Notes: generated from the letters alone by a model not told the origin. DNA of 10,969 nt from an uncultured Actinomyces sp. (GCA_938022345.1 CALIEP010000087.1:1-10969); one strand, 5' to 3'; positions 1 through 7,005 are shown, counted from the stretch's first letter. Numbers and translations: made by a program.

Positions 1-978
1 CTCATCGACCGCATGGCATATTGCGGTTTCAACGTCAATGTATTGGCCCGCGCCGTAGCCCTCCAGAGCAAGGGGATCATCCGGGTCCTCTAAAACCAGT
101 TGTTCGACGCCACTTCCAGTGCTTTCTTCCTCGATTGCCGAGGCCGTGGCCAGGCTGCTTTCAGTGGGCTGAGCAGCGAGGGAGGTGCTTGAGGAGGAAT
201 AGGAAGTCGGAGTATCGGCGGCAAGGGGACGGTAGCGGATCTCAACCGGGAAAGTACGACCCGAAACCTCAATAACCGGTGCGGGTTCAATGAGCGTGCC
301 CCGTCCAATTGGACCGTTCCATCGGCCGAAGTGACGCGCGAAACGATCCGAATCAATGGTCGCTGACGTGATGATGACCTTGAGGTCGGGACGCAAGGGG
401 AGTAGGCGCGCAAGGTAGCCCAAGATGAAATCAATGTTCAGGCTGCGCTCGTGGGCCTCGTCAATGATCAGGGTGTCATAGCGACGCAGCATCGGGTCGG
501 ACTGAATTTCCGCCAGCAAAATACCATCGGTCATGAGTTTGACCAAAGTGGTCGGACCGACCTCATCGGTGAATCGCACCTGGTAGCCCACGACCTCACC
601 GGGCTCTTTGCCCACCTTTTGGCCAAGTTCAGCGGCAATGCGTTCTGCAACCGAACGCGCTGCAATACGGCGAGGCTGGGTGTGCCCGATCATGCCAGCC
701 ACGCCTCGGCCTAATTGGAGGCAAATCTTTGGGATCTGCGTGGTTTTTCCCGAGCCGGTTTCGCCGGAGATGATGACAACTTGATGCTGCGAAATTGCCT
801 GCGCAATTTCCTCACGCCTTGCGCTGACCGGAAGATCGGGAAAAGAAATCAGTGGAATCGCAGCGGCCCGAGCAGCAAGCTGTTCAGGCGTGAAGGGACG
901 GAAAGGCGCGGGTGCATGAGGGGAGCGACCCCTGCGCGAATGTGTGCGCCGACGCCTCGGCCGCGATGAAATGGACAC
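1..978 (-). CDS. hrpA: DEAH-box ATP-dependent RNA helicase, HrpA family (N-terminal 326 residues; continues beyond left edge)
   Basis: Translating the minus strand from 978 gives an open frame that leaves the window. Visible helicase motifs are Walker A GETGSGKTT at residues 72-80, DEAH at 173-176 (in IIDEAHERSLN) and SAT at 205-207, followed by FPVEIRYRPL at the end of the first RecA domain. The first 20 residues are Arg-rich (RPRRRR, SRRGR), as in an RNA-binding tail. After about residue 252 a Ser/Thr/Glu-rich stretch of roughly 55-60 residues precedes the expected second RecA domain, longer than I expect for this linker. The family unwinds RNA; E. coli HrpA is linked to mRNA processing and stalled-ribosome rescue. 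The start is uncertain: GTG at 978 has AAGG only about 2 nt upstream, and GTG at 1008 is an alternative without a clear RBS. It follows the hydrolase stop by 45 bp, so co-transcription is likely. Confidence 0.93.
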   Translation of the reverse strand, partial: MSISSRPRRRRTHSRRGRSPHAPAPFRPFTPEQLAARAAAIPLISFPDLPVSARREEIAQAISQHQVVIISGETGSGKTTQIPKICLQLGRGVAGMIGHTQPRRIAARSVAERIAAELGQKVGKEPGEVVGYQVRFTDEVGPTTLVKLMTDGILLAEIQSDPMLRRYDTLIIDEAHERSLNIDFILGYLARLLPLRPDLKVIITSATIDSDRFARHFGRWNGPIGRGTLIEPAPVIEVSGRTFPVEIRYRPLAADTPTSYSSSSTSLAAQPTESSLATASAIEEESTGSGVEQLVLEDPDDPLALEGYGAGQYIDVETAICHAVDE

Positions 979-1023
979 CCCTTCAGGGTAACGAAGAACT
1001 TTCGCCACAGCTGGGTGTGTACG

Positions 1024-1803
1024 TTACTGGCGGAACTCTACACTGGGCTCTGCCCACAGATGCGCCCACTCAAGCGCGGCCTCGAGAAGGATTTCTGGAT
1101 GCTCACCGGCACCAAAACGGGTATCGTGAACCAATTCAACCCGAGAGCCGTCTGGAAGACGGTGGAAAGCATCGCGCGTCAGATCAACCAGACCCAAATC
1201 GATGTCATCGGCATCGTGGAGGATGAATGCAGGCGCGCCCTTCGGATCGATGATTGAAGAATCGACCATGGAAAGGTCGGCCAGCGTCTGCTTGGAGATC
1301 GTGAAAAATTCGCGAGGCCCATCGGAGTCGTCCGGGATCTGGGTCTGGCCGGTGTGCTCCAATTCGTCTAGTTGACTATCGGAGAAAATCGCACTCCAGT
1401 CGTAGGAGAGTGGGCCAAGTACCGGAGCAGAAAGAAACAGCGCGGTCGCATGGGTCAAGTGAGCGGCAAGTGCAGTGACCGAGCCGAAAGAGTGACCGTG
1501 AATAATCTGGTGGGCGAAACCCTGATCGGCGAGCCAGCCCGATGCGGCCTGGAGGTCCTCGATCTGAGACTCGCGCGTAATCACCTCGTCATCGGAGCGT
1601 CCATGCCCCGAGTAATCGAATTGGAGTGTCGCGTACCCAGCTTTGCGGTAGGCGCGTGCTAGCTCATCGTAGTGTCCACCCGAGTGTTCATCTGCAAGGA
1701 AAGAATGCGAAAACAGCACAGCGGCGTCCCGTGAATCTACGGGCTGAACGAAAGTTCCCGACAGGGTGATCCCTCGGGGTGTGTTCATACGTACTTCGCT
1801 CAT
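1024..1803 (-). CDS. alpha/beta hydrolase (serine hydrolase/esterase-like)
   Basis: The 259-residue product has the alpha/beta hydrolase layout. An HG-type strand (VLFSHSF, 29-35) comes first, then DYSGHGRSD (63-71). The nucleophile elbow is GHSFGS with Ser105. The probable acid lies in HDADDID (Asp199/200/202), and the catalytic His is probably His235 in GAGEHPE. There is no signal peptide, so it is cytoplasmic. The N-terminal 'RGITLSGTFVQP' and the small cap resemble the YqiA/OsmC-associated and acyl-hydrolase groups; the substrate cannot be predicted. The start is ambiguous. ATG at 1803 is preceded by a perfect GGAGG only 1 nt away, unusually close, and a second in-frame ATG at 1788 lies 16 nt from it. 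It is likely the first gene of an operon with the helicase, transcribed from the divergent region 1804-1971. Confidence 0.88.
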   Translation of the reverse strand: MSEVRMNTPRGITLSGTFVQPVDSRDAAVLFSHSFLADEHSGGHYDELARAYRKAGYATLQFDYSGHGRSDDEVITRESQIEDLQAASGWLADQGFAHQIIHGHSFGSVTALAAHLTHATALFLSAPVLGPLSYDWSAIFSDSQLDELEHTGQTQIPDDSDGPREFFTISKQTLADLSMVDSSIIDPKGAPAFILHDADDIDLGLVDLTRDAFHRLPDGSRVELVHDTRFGAGEHPEILLEAALEWAHLWAEPSVEFRQ

Positions 1804-1971
1804 ACCTCCACGGTACTGGTTTCATAGAAGATGCGAAATACCCCATCTCACAACGTGCGAAAAGGTAAACAAGTAGCGTGTCCCTTTGGGAAACTACTAG
1901 GCTAGTTTTTATTCGATAGTCACCATCGCACACCGGCGCATACGCGCCTGATCGCACAAGAAAGACGCATC
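1804..1971. other. divergent intergenic region, probable back-to-back promoters
   Basis: These 168 bp separate the minus-strand hydrolase/helicase genes from the plus-strand YtxH-like/VIT genes, so both transcripts should start here. It is AT-richer around 1860-1920. A loose plus-strand promoter candidate is TTGGGA near 1889 with TTATTC about 17 bp further on, but the match to consensus is poor and I do not claim it. No long inverted repeat is evident. Confidence 0.4.
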
Positions 1972-2262
1972 ATGGGAACGAAAATGGGAATCGCCGTCGG
2001 TTTCGGGATCGGCTACGTGCTGGGGACCCGAGCGGGGCGCGAACAATACGCGCGAATTTGTGCGTGCGCGGGAAAGCTCCGTCGCTTCCCGTTGATCGCT
2101 CGTCCGCTAGATGCTGCCGGTGAAAAAATGTCAGCGCTTGTCCGCACCCAGGGTGAGAAGGTCACGGATAAAGTTGCCGATGCGGTGAAGGAACGACTGT
2201 TCCGCATGCCGGCCGCCGAACCGGAGATTACCGAAGACGATCTACCGACCTACGCGGGCTGA
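1972..2262 (+). CDS. small YtxH-like membrane protein
   Basis: This 96-residue protein opens with a single hydrophobic glycine-rich segment (about residues 5-18, GIAVGFGIGYVLGTRAG) followed by charged GREQY. I recognise that arrangement from small YtxH-domain proteins common in actinobacteria. The rest is an amphipathic, Lys/Glu-rich helix (about 45-75) and an acidic tail (EPEITEDDLPTYAG). It probably sits in the cytoplasmic membrane with a cytosolic helical domain. The function of the family is not established. The gap to the next gene is only 18 bp, so the two are likely co-transcribed; a link to metal transport is inferred from position only. The ATG at 1972 has a weak AGAAAG upstream. Confidence 0.8.
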   Translation: MGTKMGIAVGFGIGYVLGTRAGREQYARICACAGKLRRFPLIARPLDAAGEKMSALVRTQGEKVTDKVADAVKERLFRMPAAEPEITEDDLPTYAG

Positions 2263-2280
2263 GGCGCGGACGCATTCACA

Positions 2281-3429
2281 ATGACTGATTCCCATCACAC
2301 TGAAAAGCAAGCTTCGCGCGCGCAGTTTCGACGTTGGCGCCGCTACCTGGCCGAAGAACGCATGGAGGCGCGTACCTATCGCGCACTTGCTGAACGTCGG
2401 ACGGGCGAAGAACGCCAAGTACTCCTTGGCCTTGCCGAGGCCGAGGGGCGTCATGAGGAGTACTGGCTATCTCTGCTGGGAGAGCATGCACTTCCCGCAC
2501 CGCATCCTCCGCTTCGTACCCGAATTTCATCTGCCCTGGCCTACATGTTCGGGACGATTTTTGTTCTGGCGATGGCTCAGCGAACCGAAGAGCGGTCCTC
2601 TTATGATGACGATGCCGATGTTCCCGCTGCGATTGCTGCCGATGAACGTTTGCATGGCGAGGTCGTTCGTTCGCTTGCGCAGCGTTCTCGTGAATCCTTA
2701 GCGGGCACTTTCCGGGCTGCTGTCTTTGGAGTGAACGATGGTTTGGTATCAAACCTTGCGTTGATTCTGGGCGTCGTCGGTGCAGGAATGAGCTCGCATG
2801 CCATTTTGACGACGGGTGTTGCCGGCTTGCTTGCAGGTGCAATGTCCATGGCCGCCGGTGAATGGGTGAGCGTGAGTTCTCAGCGTGAGCTATTGGACGC
2901 CTCGATTCCTGATCCCGGTGTTGATAACACTTTGAATGCTGTCGATGTCGATGCCAATGAATTGGCACTGCTTTTCCGCGCTCGCGGGGAAGATGAGGAA
3001 AGTGCGAAGGTACACGCAGCAGATGTTTTTGCGAAACTTGCGGAATCTGATCGTCGTTCCGGCGGCGAAGCTGCAGCAAGTGCAGATGGCACAGAGCGCC
3101 GCCCCATTTTTGCGGCGCACAAAGATGAAGATGCGGGAGCAAGCGAAGAGATCGGTACCCCAGCGCGCGCTGCGATCTCGTCCTTCATTTGTTTTGCTCT
3201 CGGTGCTCTTTTGCCCCTGATTCCCTATATTTTCAGGCTTGATGGAGTGCTTGCTGCAGGCATTTCGGTTGTCCTTGTTGGTATCGCGCTCATGTTCACC
3301 GGTGGAATTGTCGGGGTTCTTTCGGGTCGCGCACCCGCCCCACGTGCTTTCCGCCAGCTAGCGGTTGGTTTTGGTGCGGCTGGCGCAACGTTCTTGCTGG
3401 GTCTTCTCTTCGGCACCACCGCCTCCTGA
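2281..3429 (+). CDS. VIT1/CCC1-family iron/manganese transporter with N-terminal ferritin-like domain
   Basis: The 382-residue protein has two parts. Residues 15-140 form a ferritin/rubrerythrin-like four-helix region with di-iron ligand patterns: Glu26/Glu29 in AEERMEA, ExxH at 55-58 (EGRH), Glu103/104, and a second ExxH at 122-125 (ERLH). Residues 144-382 are a VIT domain: FGVNDGLVSN (149-158), AMSMAAGEWVSVSSQREL (187-204), a long acidic cytosolic helical section (about 205-295) matching the metal-binding region of VIT1 proteins, and two or three C-terminal membrane helices from about 298. The family exports Fe2+ or Mn2+ from the cytosol; the ferritin-like part probably binds or oxidises iron before transport. 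The acidic/Ala/Ser stretch at about 262-290 is low complexity. The start is ATG with only a distant GAGG, consistent with coupling to the gene 18 bp upstream. No metal-responsive operator was recognised. Confidence 0.93.
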   Translation: MTDSHHTEKQASRAQFRRWRRYLAEERMEARTYRALAERRTGEERQVLLGLAEAEGRHEEYWLSLLGEHALPAPHPPLRTRISSALAYMFGTIFVLAMAQRTEERSSYDDDADVPAAIAADERLHGEVVRSLAQRSRESLAGTFRAAVFGVNDGLVSNLALILGVVGAGMSSHAILTTGVAGLLAGAMSMAAGEWVSVSSQRELLDASIPDPGVDNTLNAVDVDANELALLFRARGEDEESAKVHAADVFAKLAESDRRSGGEAAASADGTERRPIFAAHKDEDAGASEEIGTPARAAISSFICFALGALLPLIPYIFRLDGVLAAGISVVLVGIALMFTGGIVGVLSGRAPAPRAFRQLAVGFGAAGATFLLGLLFGTTAS

Positions 3430-3532
3430 CCCGGGGACAGCTACGCGACCGTGCTGCTCTGTCGACGGGAACGGCCTCGTCCTTAGTCTTGTGTACTGAG
3501 ACTGCGCGTCCACAACCTTGGATTCTGTTGAT

Positions 3533-3540
3533 AGGTGGAG
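3533..3540 (+). promoter_or_regulatory. ribosome binding site fixing the TRIC gene start
   Basis: AGGTGGAG lies 7 nt before the GTG at 3548. This favours GTG 3548 over an upstream in-frame TTG at 3518, which has no Shine-Dalgarno and would place this RBS inside the coding region. Confidence 0.75.
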
Positions 3541-3547
3541 AACAATA

Positions 3548-4288
3548 GTGAGCGTGCTCGATACTCTCAATCAAACTTTGCCGGACCTGTTCCGCGTCAT
3601 TGATCTTCTTGGCGTGCTCTTGAACGGGATCCTCGGCGGGCGTATCGCGCGCATTAAACGTTTCGATGCAGTCGGCTTCATGGTGTTGGCCATCATGTGT
3701 GCGCTGGCCGGCGGAATGCTCCGTGACATCATGCTGGATCAAGGCCCACCGGTTGCCTTGACCGATCCCTTCTACTTGGGGACCGCACTGGTCGGTGCGC
3801 TGATCGCTATGCTCTGGCGCCTCAATTCCCGCTTCTGGAGGATTGCGCTGGTTCTGGCCGATGGAACCGTTCTGGGATGCTGGGCGGCGACTGGAGCACT
3901 GAAGACACTGAATGCTGGGCTGGGAGTCGGACCGGCGATTCTCCTGGGAATTATGACCGCCGTCGGTGGCGGCATGATTCGAGATATTTCCGCGGGGATG
4001 GTCCCCCAGGTATTTGGCGGAAATAACCTCTACGCAACGCCCGCATTTGTCTCAGCGGCGATTATGGCTGCTTTTGGCCACTCGGGCCTGGAACAGATCG
4101 GCATGCTGGTAGCGACGATTGTCGGGTCGAGCTTCACAGTACTTGCACATTGGAGAAAGTGGCAGCTCCCCTCGCATAACGATTGGACGTTGACCATGAC
4201 GGCAACGCAGCTGCGGGCACTCCTTCGGCTGCGTTTGCTTGATGAACGCGAGGTCAAGAAGATTACTGAGGATAGTTCGGATCAATGA
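3548..4288 (+). CDS. TRIC-type (UPF0126) trimeric intracellular cation channel family protein
   Basis: The 246-residue protein is hydrophobic, with about seven predicted membrane segments arranged as two homologous halves. Each half carries the TRIC signature: ALAGGMLRDI (GG-x-x-RD at 55-60) followed by DPFYL, and VGGGMIRDI (140-146) followed by NNLYATPAFV. In characterised bacterial TRIC proteins the glycine motifs kink the pore helices and the trimer conducts K+. The first repeat has two glycines rather than three in the motif. The C-terminal 35 residues are charged and probably cytosolic (RLRLLDEREVKKITEDSSDQ). The stop codon overlaps the start of the amino-acid permease (ATGA at 4285-4288), indicating translational coupling. 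Start GTG 3548 is chosen from the RBS. Confidence 0.92.
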   Translation: MSVLDTLNQTLPDLFRVIDLLGVLLNGILGGRIARIKRFDAVGFMVLAIMCALAGGMLRDIMLDQGPPVALTDPFYLGTALVGALIAMLWRLNSRFWRIALVLADGTVLGCWAATGALKTLNAGLGVGPAILLGIMTAVGGGMIRDISAGMVPQVFGGNNLYATPAFVSAAIMAAFGHSGLEQIGMLVATIVGSSFTVLAHWRKWQLPSHNDWTLTMTATQLRALLRLRLLDEREVKKITEDSSDQ

Positions 4289-5817
4289 ATACAGACAAGG
4301 TTCAGAGTGGGGCACTCTCTATGGCGGAAGGCAGCGGTGGGTCGCAGGCGACTTTCGCGGGTGAGAGTGAGCTTCGGTCAAAAGGATTCAAGGCTGCGCA
4401 CCTGTCGATGATGGCGCTGGGAAGTGCGATTGGTGCCGGCTTCTTCCTGGGTACCGGCGTGGCCGTTTCCGAGGCCGGACCCGCCGTTTTGGTGTCCTAC
4501 ATTCTTGCTGCACTAATCGTTGTCACCGTGATGTATGCGCTGGCAGAGTTGGCCGCCGCGATCCCTTCATCGGGATCTTTCTCGACCTACGCCGAGGCAG
4601 GAATCGGCCGGTGGGCGGGTTTTACTTCTGGCTTGTTGTACTGGTGCATGCTGATCATGGTGCTTGGCCTGGAAATTACCGGTGCAGCGCAGATCTTTAC
4701 CGCCTGGTTCCCCAGTGTTGACCAGTGGGTTGTCACTTTGGTCATCGTTGTCGTCCTGGGCGGGATTAACCTGCTGGCGGCCGGGGAATTCGGTCGTGTT
4801 GAGGCTTGGCTTGCAGGATTAAAAGTCGCGGCAATTATTTTCTTCCTGGTAGTTGGACTGGGCCTTCTGACGGGAATTATTCCCGGGAGCGCTCAGAGCC
4901 TGCACCAGGCATTCGTTGGAAATGGTGGTTTTGCTCCTGCTGGCCTTCCCGGAATCGCGGTTGGTTTGCTTGCGATTATTACTTCCTTTGGCGGGCTTGA
5001 GATTGTTACCATTGCCGCCGCCGAGGCCGATGATGCCAGGCACGCGATGTCGCAGGCTATTCGCTCGGTAATTTGGCGCATTTTGGTGTTCTACGTGGGC
5101 TCTGTTGCCCTGTTAATCTGCCTGCTGCCGTGGAATTCGGATGAGATGAAGACCAGTCCTTTCGCTGCGGTTTTGAACATGGCGGGGATCCCTGCGGTCG
5201 GAATGATTATGGAGATCATCGTTTTCACCGCACTGATTAGTGCCTTCTCTGCGAATATCTACGCATCTTCCCGAATCGCATACTCGCTGTCTGCACGCGG
5301 AATGGGACCGACCTGGATTATGGGTGCGCGCGTGCACAAAGTTGTTGATGAGGGTGACGAGGCCCTTGGAGTAACCGCGCTTCACGGTGATATTGAGGAC
5401 GGGCGAACCCCGCGCCGCTCGGTTGCGGTTTCTGTGGCTCTGGCTTTTATTTCCGTCGCCTTGAACTGGTATCTTCCGTCATCGATCATGCAGGTGCTCA
5501 TTAATGCAGTGGGCATGGTGCTGTTGATCGTGTGGGTGATGATCGTTATTTCGCAGATCCGCTTGCACTCGAAGCTCGAGGCCGAGGGGGTTTTGTCCCT
5601 GAGGATGCCGGGTTGGCCGTGGCTGCCGTGGTTCGCTGTGATCGGATTGCTGTCGATCGCGGTTCTGATGATGTTTAACGCTGCCGGACGCGCACAGCTG
5701 GTCGCAATGGGATCACTGACCCTGATCCTGGTGTGTCTGTACTTTGTGCGTGAGAATCTTCGAAATCGCAAGGCTGCACGTGCTTCAGTCGCGAAGATCG
5801 TCGGAAGTGATGATTAA
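4285..5817 (+). CDS. amino-acid permease, APC superfamily (AAT-like)
   Basis: The 510-residue protein has 12 predicted membrane helices. The APC substrate-binding motif GSAIGAGFFLGTG begins at residue 46 in TM1, after a roughly 30-residue Ser/Gly-rich cytosolic tail. The following AELAAAIPSSGSFSTYAEAGIGRWAGF (from about residue 89) and the conserved TM6 region GGLEIVTIAAAEADD match H+-coupled AAT-family transporters (ProY/GABA/aromatic permease type). The substrate cannot be named. The loop before TM9 carries an unusual acidic segment at about 353-374 (VVDEGDEALGV...DIEDG) where relatives usually have a short basic loop. Start ATG 4285 overlaps the TRIC stop; ATG 4321 is an alternative. Co-expression with a cation channel suggests coupling of uptake to ion or membrane-potential balance, which is inference. 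Confidence 0.93.
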   Translation: MNTDKVQSGALSMAEGSGGSQATFAGESELRSKGFKAAHLSMMALGSAIGAGFFLGTGVAVSEAGPAVLVSYILAALIVVTVMYALAELAAAIPSSGSFSTYAEAGIGRWAGFTSGLLYWCMLIMVLGLEITGAAQIFTAWFPSVDQWVVTLVIVVVLGGINLLAAGEFGRVEAWLAGLKVAAIIFFLVVGLGLLTGIIPGSAQSLHQAFVGNGGFAPAGLPGIAVGLLAIITSFGGLEIVTIAAAEADDARHAMSQAIRSVIWRILVFYVGSVALLICLLPWNSDEMKTSPFAAVLNMAGIPAVGMIMEIIVFTALISAFSANIYASSRIAYSLSARGMGPTWIMGARVHKVVDEGDEALGVTALHGDIEDGRTPRRSVAVSVALAFISVALNWYLPSSIMQVLINAVGMVLLIVWVMIVISQIRLHSKLEAEGVLSLRMPGWPWLPWFAVIGLLSIAVLMMFNAAGRAQLVAMGSLTLILVCLYFVRENLRNRKAARASVAKIVGSDD

Positions 5818-5818
5818 G

Positions 5819-5839
5819 CCGCTGTTGTTTGTGCAGCGG
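5819..5839 (+). terminator. weak hairpin after the amino-acid permease gene
   Basis: The arms CCGCTG (5819-5824) and CAGCGG (5834-5839) form a 6-bp stem with a 9-nt loop directly after the stop codon. Only a short T-containing run (ATCTTT) follows, so this is a weak terminator at best. Confidence 0.35.
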
Positions 5840-5940
5840 ATCTTTCCACAGGATGAACGCCTATTCGGCGTTTTCCACACATTTGTGGCTCTTTATGTCT
5901 AAGTGTGTTCTCTGTGCCAAAGTGGCTGAAGAACTGTCGG

Positions 5941-5948
5941 AAGGAGGT
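5941..5948 (+). promoter_or_regulatory. strong Shine-Dalgarno for the HNH nuclease gene
   Basis: AAGGAGGT is a full anti-16S match. It sits 2 nt before GTG 5951 and 5 nt before the adjacent in-frame TTG 5954. The spacing suits the TTG slightly better; the difference is one residue. Confidence 0.75.
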
Positions 5949-5950
5949 AA

Positions 5951-6694
5951 GTGTTGGCGCGCCGAAAAGGTCTCAGACGCTCACAACTTCTGATCGTGGC
6001 CCTGCTTATATGCGCGGTTGCGGGGGTGCTCTTTGCACTGGTCCGTGGTGGTATCATCGGTGGTGCTTTCGGCGTATGGGGCACAGGGTTGAATAGCTCC
6101 AGTGGTCCTTCGGACTCTTCTTTAGGGAGCGTAGACGATAGCGCGAAAATCCTGGATCAGCTTCCTGTGCTTCAGACGCGCAGTGGATCTCCTCCGCGCT
6201 ATTCACGTGATGAATTTGGTCAGCGATGGGCAGATATCGACCGAAATGGTTGCGATACACGAAATGACATTCTCCGAAGGGATTTACGCAGCCTGCAAAT
6301 GAAGGTGTCTTCTCCGAACTGCGTAGTTATCGGGGGGATCCTTGATGACCCTTATACGGGTAGAACGATTGAATTCCGCAAGGGCGAGGATTCCTCAGAT
6401 CGGGTGCAAATCGACCACGTTGTTGCGCTTGCCAATGCGTGGCGCAGCGGTGCATGGCAGTGGGATGCTACGCGTCGACAAGAGTTTGCGAATGATCCAA
6501 CAAACTTGCTGGCTGTTGACGGCAACGCGAATCAAGATAAAGGGGCGAGCAGGGCTGATCAGTGGCTTCCGCCGAATGCTCGTTATCGCTGTGCGTATGT
6601 GCAGCGGCAAATTGTTGTGAAGAGCTCCTGGGGATTGGGGGTGACTCCACGGGAAAAGAAGGTGATGAAGGTGGTGCTGGATCACTGCGAATGA
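5951..6694 (+). CDS. membrane-anchored or secreted HNH-family nuclease (DUF1524/GmrSD C-terminal-like)
   Basis: The 247-residue product begins with basic residues (ARRKGLRR) and a hydrophobic segment at about 12-34, consistent with an uncleaved anchor or signal peptide; no lipobox is present. A Ser/Gly/Asp-rich linker follows to about residue 80. The catalytic part holds IDHVVALANAW with Asp155-His156 (the HNH 'DH' pair) and DPTNLLAVDGNANQDKG with Asn185, Asn194 and Lys197 (181-198), the DUF1524-type metal-finger layout. Four cysteines in the extracytoplasmic part (101, 124, 214, 246) could form disulfides, as expected for an exported enzyme. Related proteins are widespread in actinobacteria and presumed DNases, perhaps for nutrient or DNA turnover; activity here is inferred. 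The gene uses AGA, AGG, TTA and ATA codons more than its neighbours by eye. It appears monocistronic. Confidence 0.88.
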   Translation: MLARRKGLRRSQLLIVALLICAVAGVLFALVRGGIIGGAFGVWGTGLNSSSGPSDSSLGSVDDSAKILDQLPVLQTRSGSPPRYSRDEFGQRWADIDRNGCDTRNDILRRDLRSLQMKVSSPNCVVIGGILDDPYTGRTIEFRKGEDSSDRVQIDHVVALANAWRSGAWQWDATRRQEFANDPTNLLAVDGNANQDKGASRADQWLPPNARYRCAYVQRQIVVKSSWGLGVTPREKKVMKVVLDHCE

Positions 6695-6770
6695 AAGGGG
6701 GTATGACAGCAGGAGTACCTGGGGGGTAACGCACAGATCTGCACGCCTACGCGGGTATAGGTGGGTATAG

Positions 6771-6805
6771 CAAAGCCCCGACCGGTGGGACGCACCGAGC
6801 GGGGC
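6771..6805 (-). terminator. rho-independent terminator of tRNA-Arg
   Basis: A GC-rich hairpin lies just downstream of the tRNA on the minus strand. Outer arms are GCCCCG (6775-6780) and CGGGGC (6800-6805); inner arms are CGGTG (6783-6787) and CACCG (6793-6797). On the minus strand the stem is followed by CTTTGCT, a short U run. The plus-strand side has no T run, so it does not obviously serve the nuclease gene. Confidence 0.7.
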
Positions 6806-6811
6806 CGCTTG

Positions 6812-6884
6812 CGCGCTCGAAGGGACTCGAACCCCCAACCTTCTGATCCGTAGTCAGATGCTCTATCCATTGAGCTACGAGCGC
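6812..6884 (-). tRNA. tRNA-Arg (anticodon ACG)
   Basis: The minus strand folds into a complete 73-nt cloverleaf: acceptor GCGCTCG/CGAGCGC (7 bp), D stem GCTC/GAGC with loop AATGGATA, and anticodon stem TCTGA/TCAGA with loop CTACGGA, giving anticodon ACG (read as ICG after deamination). The variable loop is AGGTT. The T stem GGGGG/CCCTT includes two G-U pairs and the T loop is TTCGAGT. The discriminator base is G; CCA is not encoded. ACG reads CGU/CGC/CGA in bacteria with TadA. It is an isolated single tRNA with its own promoter and terminator. Confidence 0.96.
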
Positions 6885-6906
6885 ATTGCCGTTTGATTGG
6901 CCAAGA

Positions 6907-6935
6907 AATAGTTTAGGCACAAGGCGTCTTTACAA
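6907..6935 (-). promoter_or_regulatory. candidate promoter for tRNA-Arg
   Basis: On the minus strand TTGTAA (6930-6935) is separated by 17 bp from ACTATT (6907-6912), placing a start site a few nt upstream of the mature tRNA 5' end at 6884. An alternative -10 is TAAACT with shorter spacing. This is a consensus match by eye only. Confidence 0.45.
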
Positions 6936-6990
6936 GCAAACTCATAAATGCGTCATCAATCACATCCGGTGGTTTCCTACTGACCGACAC

Positions 6991-7005
6991 CGCGGAATTC
7001 CCGCG
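6991..7005. repeat. short inverted repeat upstream of the purine permease gene
   Basis: CGCGG (6991-6995) and CCGCG (7001-7005) flank AATTC, 133 bp before the permease start. It could be an operator half-site pair or chance; no purine-riboswitch consensus was found in 6885-7137. Confidence 0.25.

Noticed and set aside
2276..3142. 288-codon open frame on the minus strand
   Set aside because: It lies entirely antisense to the VIT transporter and nearby sequence, is His/Arg/Gln-rich low-complexity sequence without a recognisable motif, and shows no RBS-led context; it is a shadow of the plus-strand gene.
3518..3547. Upstream TTG start for the TRIC gene
   Set aside because: No Shine-Dalgarno precedes it and the good AGGTGGAG site would then be inside the gene; GTG 3548 is preferred.
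5842..5879. Replication origin
   Set aside because: Only two DnaA-like boxes, no dnaA/dnaN/gyrB neighbours and no AT-rich unwinding region.
6812..6884. tRNA-Arg as an integration site of a mobile element
   Set aside because: No second copy of the tRNA 3' end, integrase or phage gene was found within the window, so there is no positive evidence of integration.
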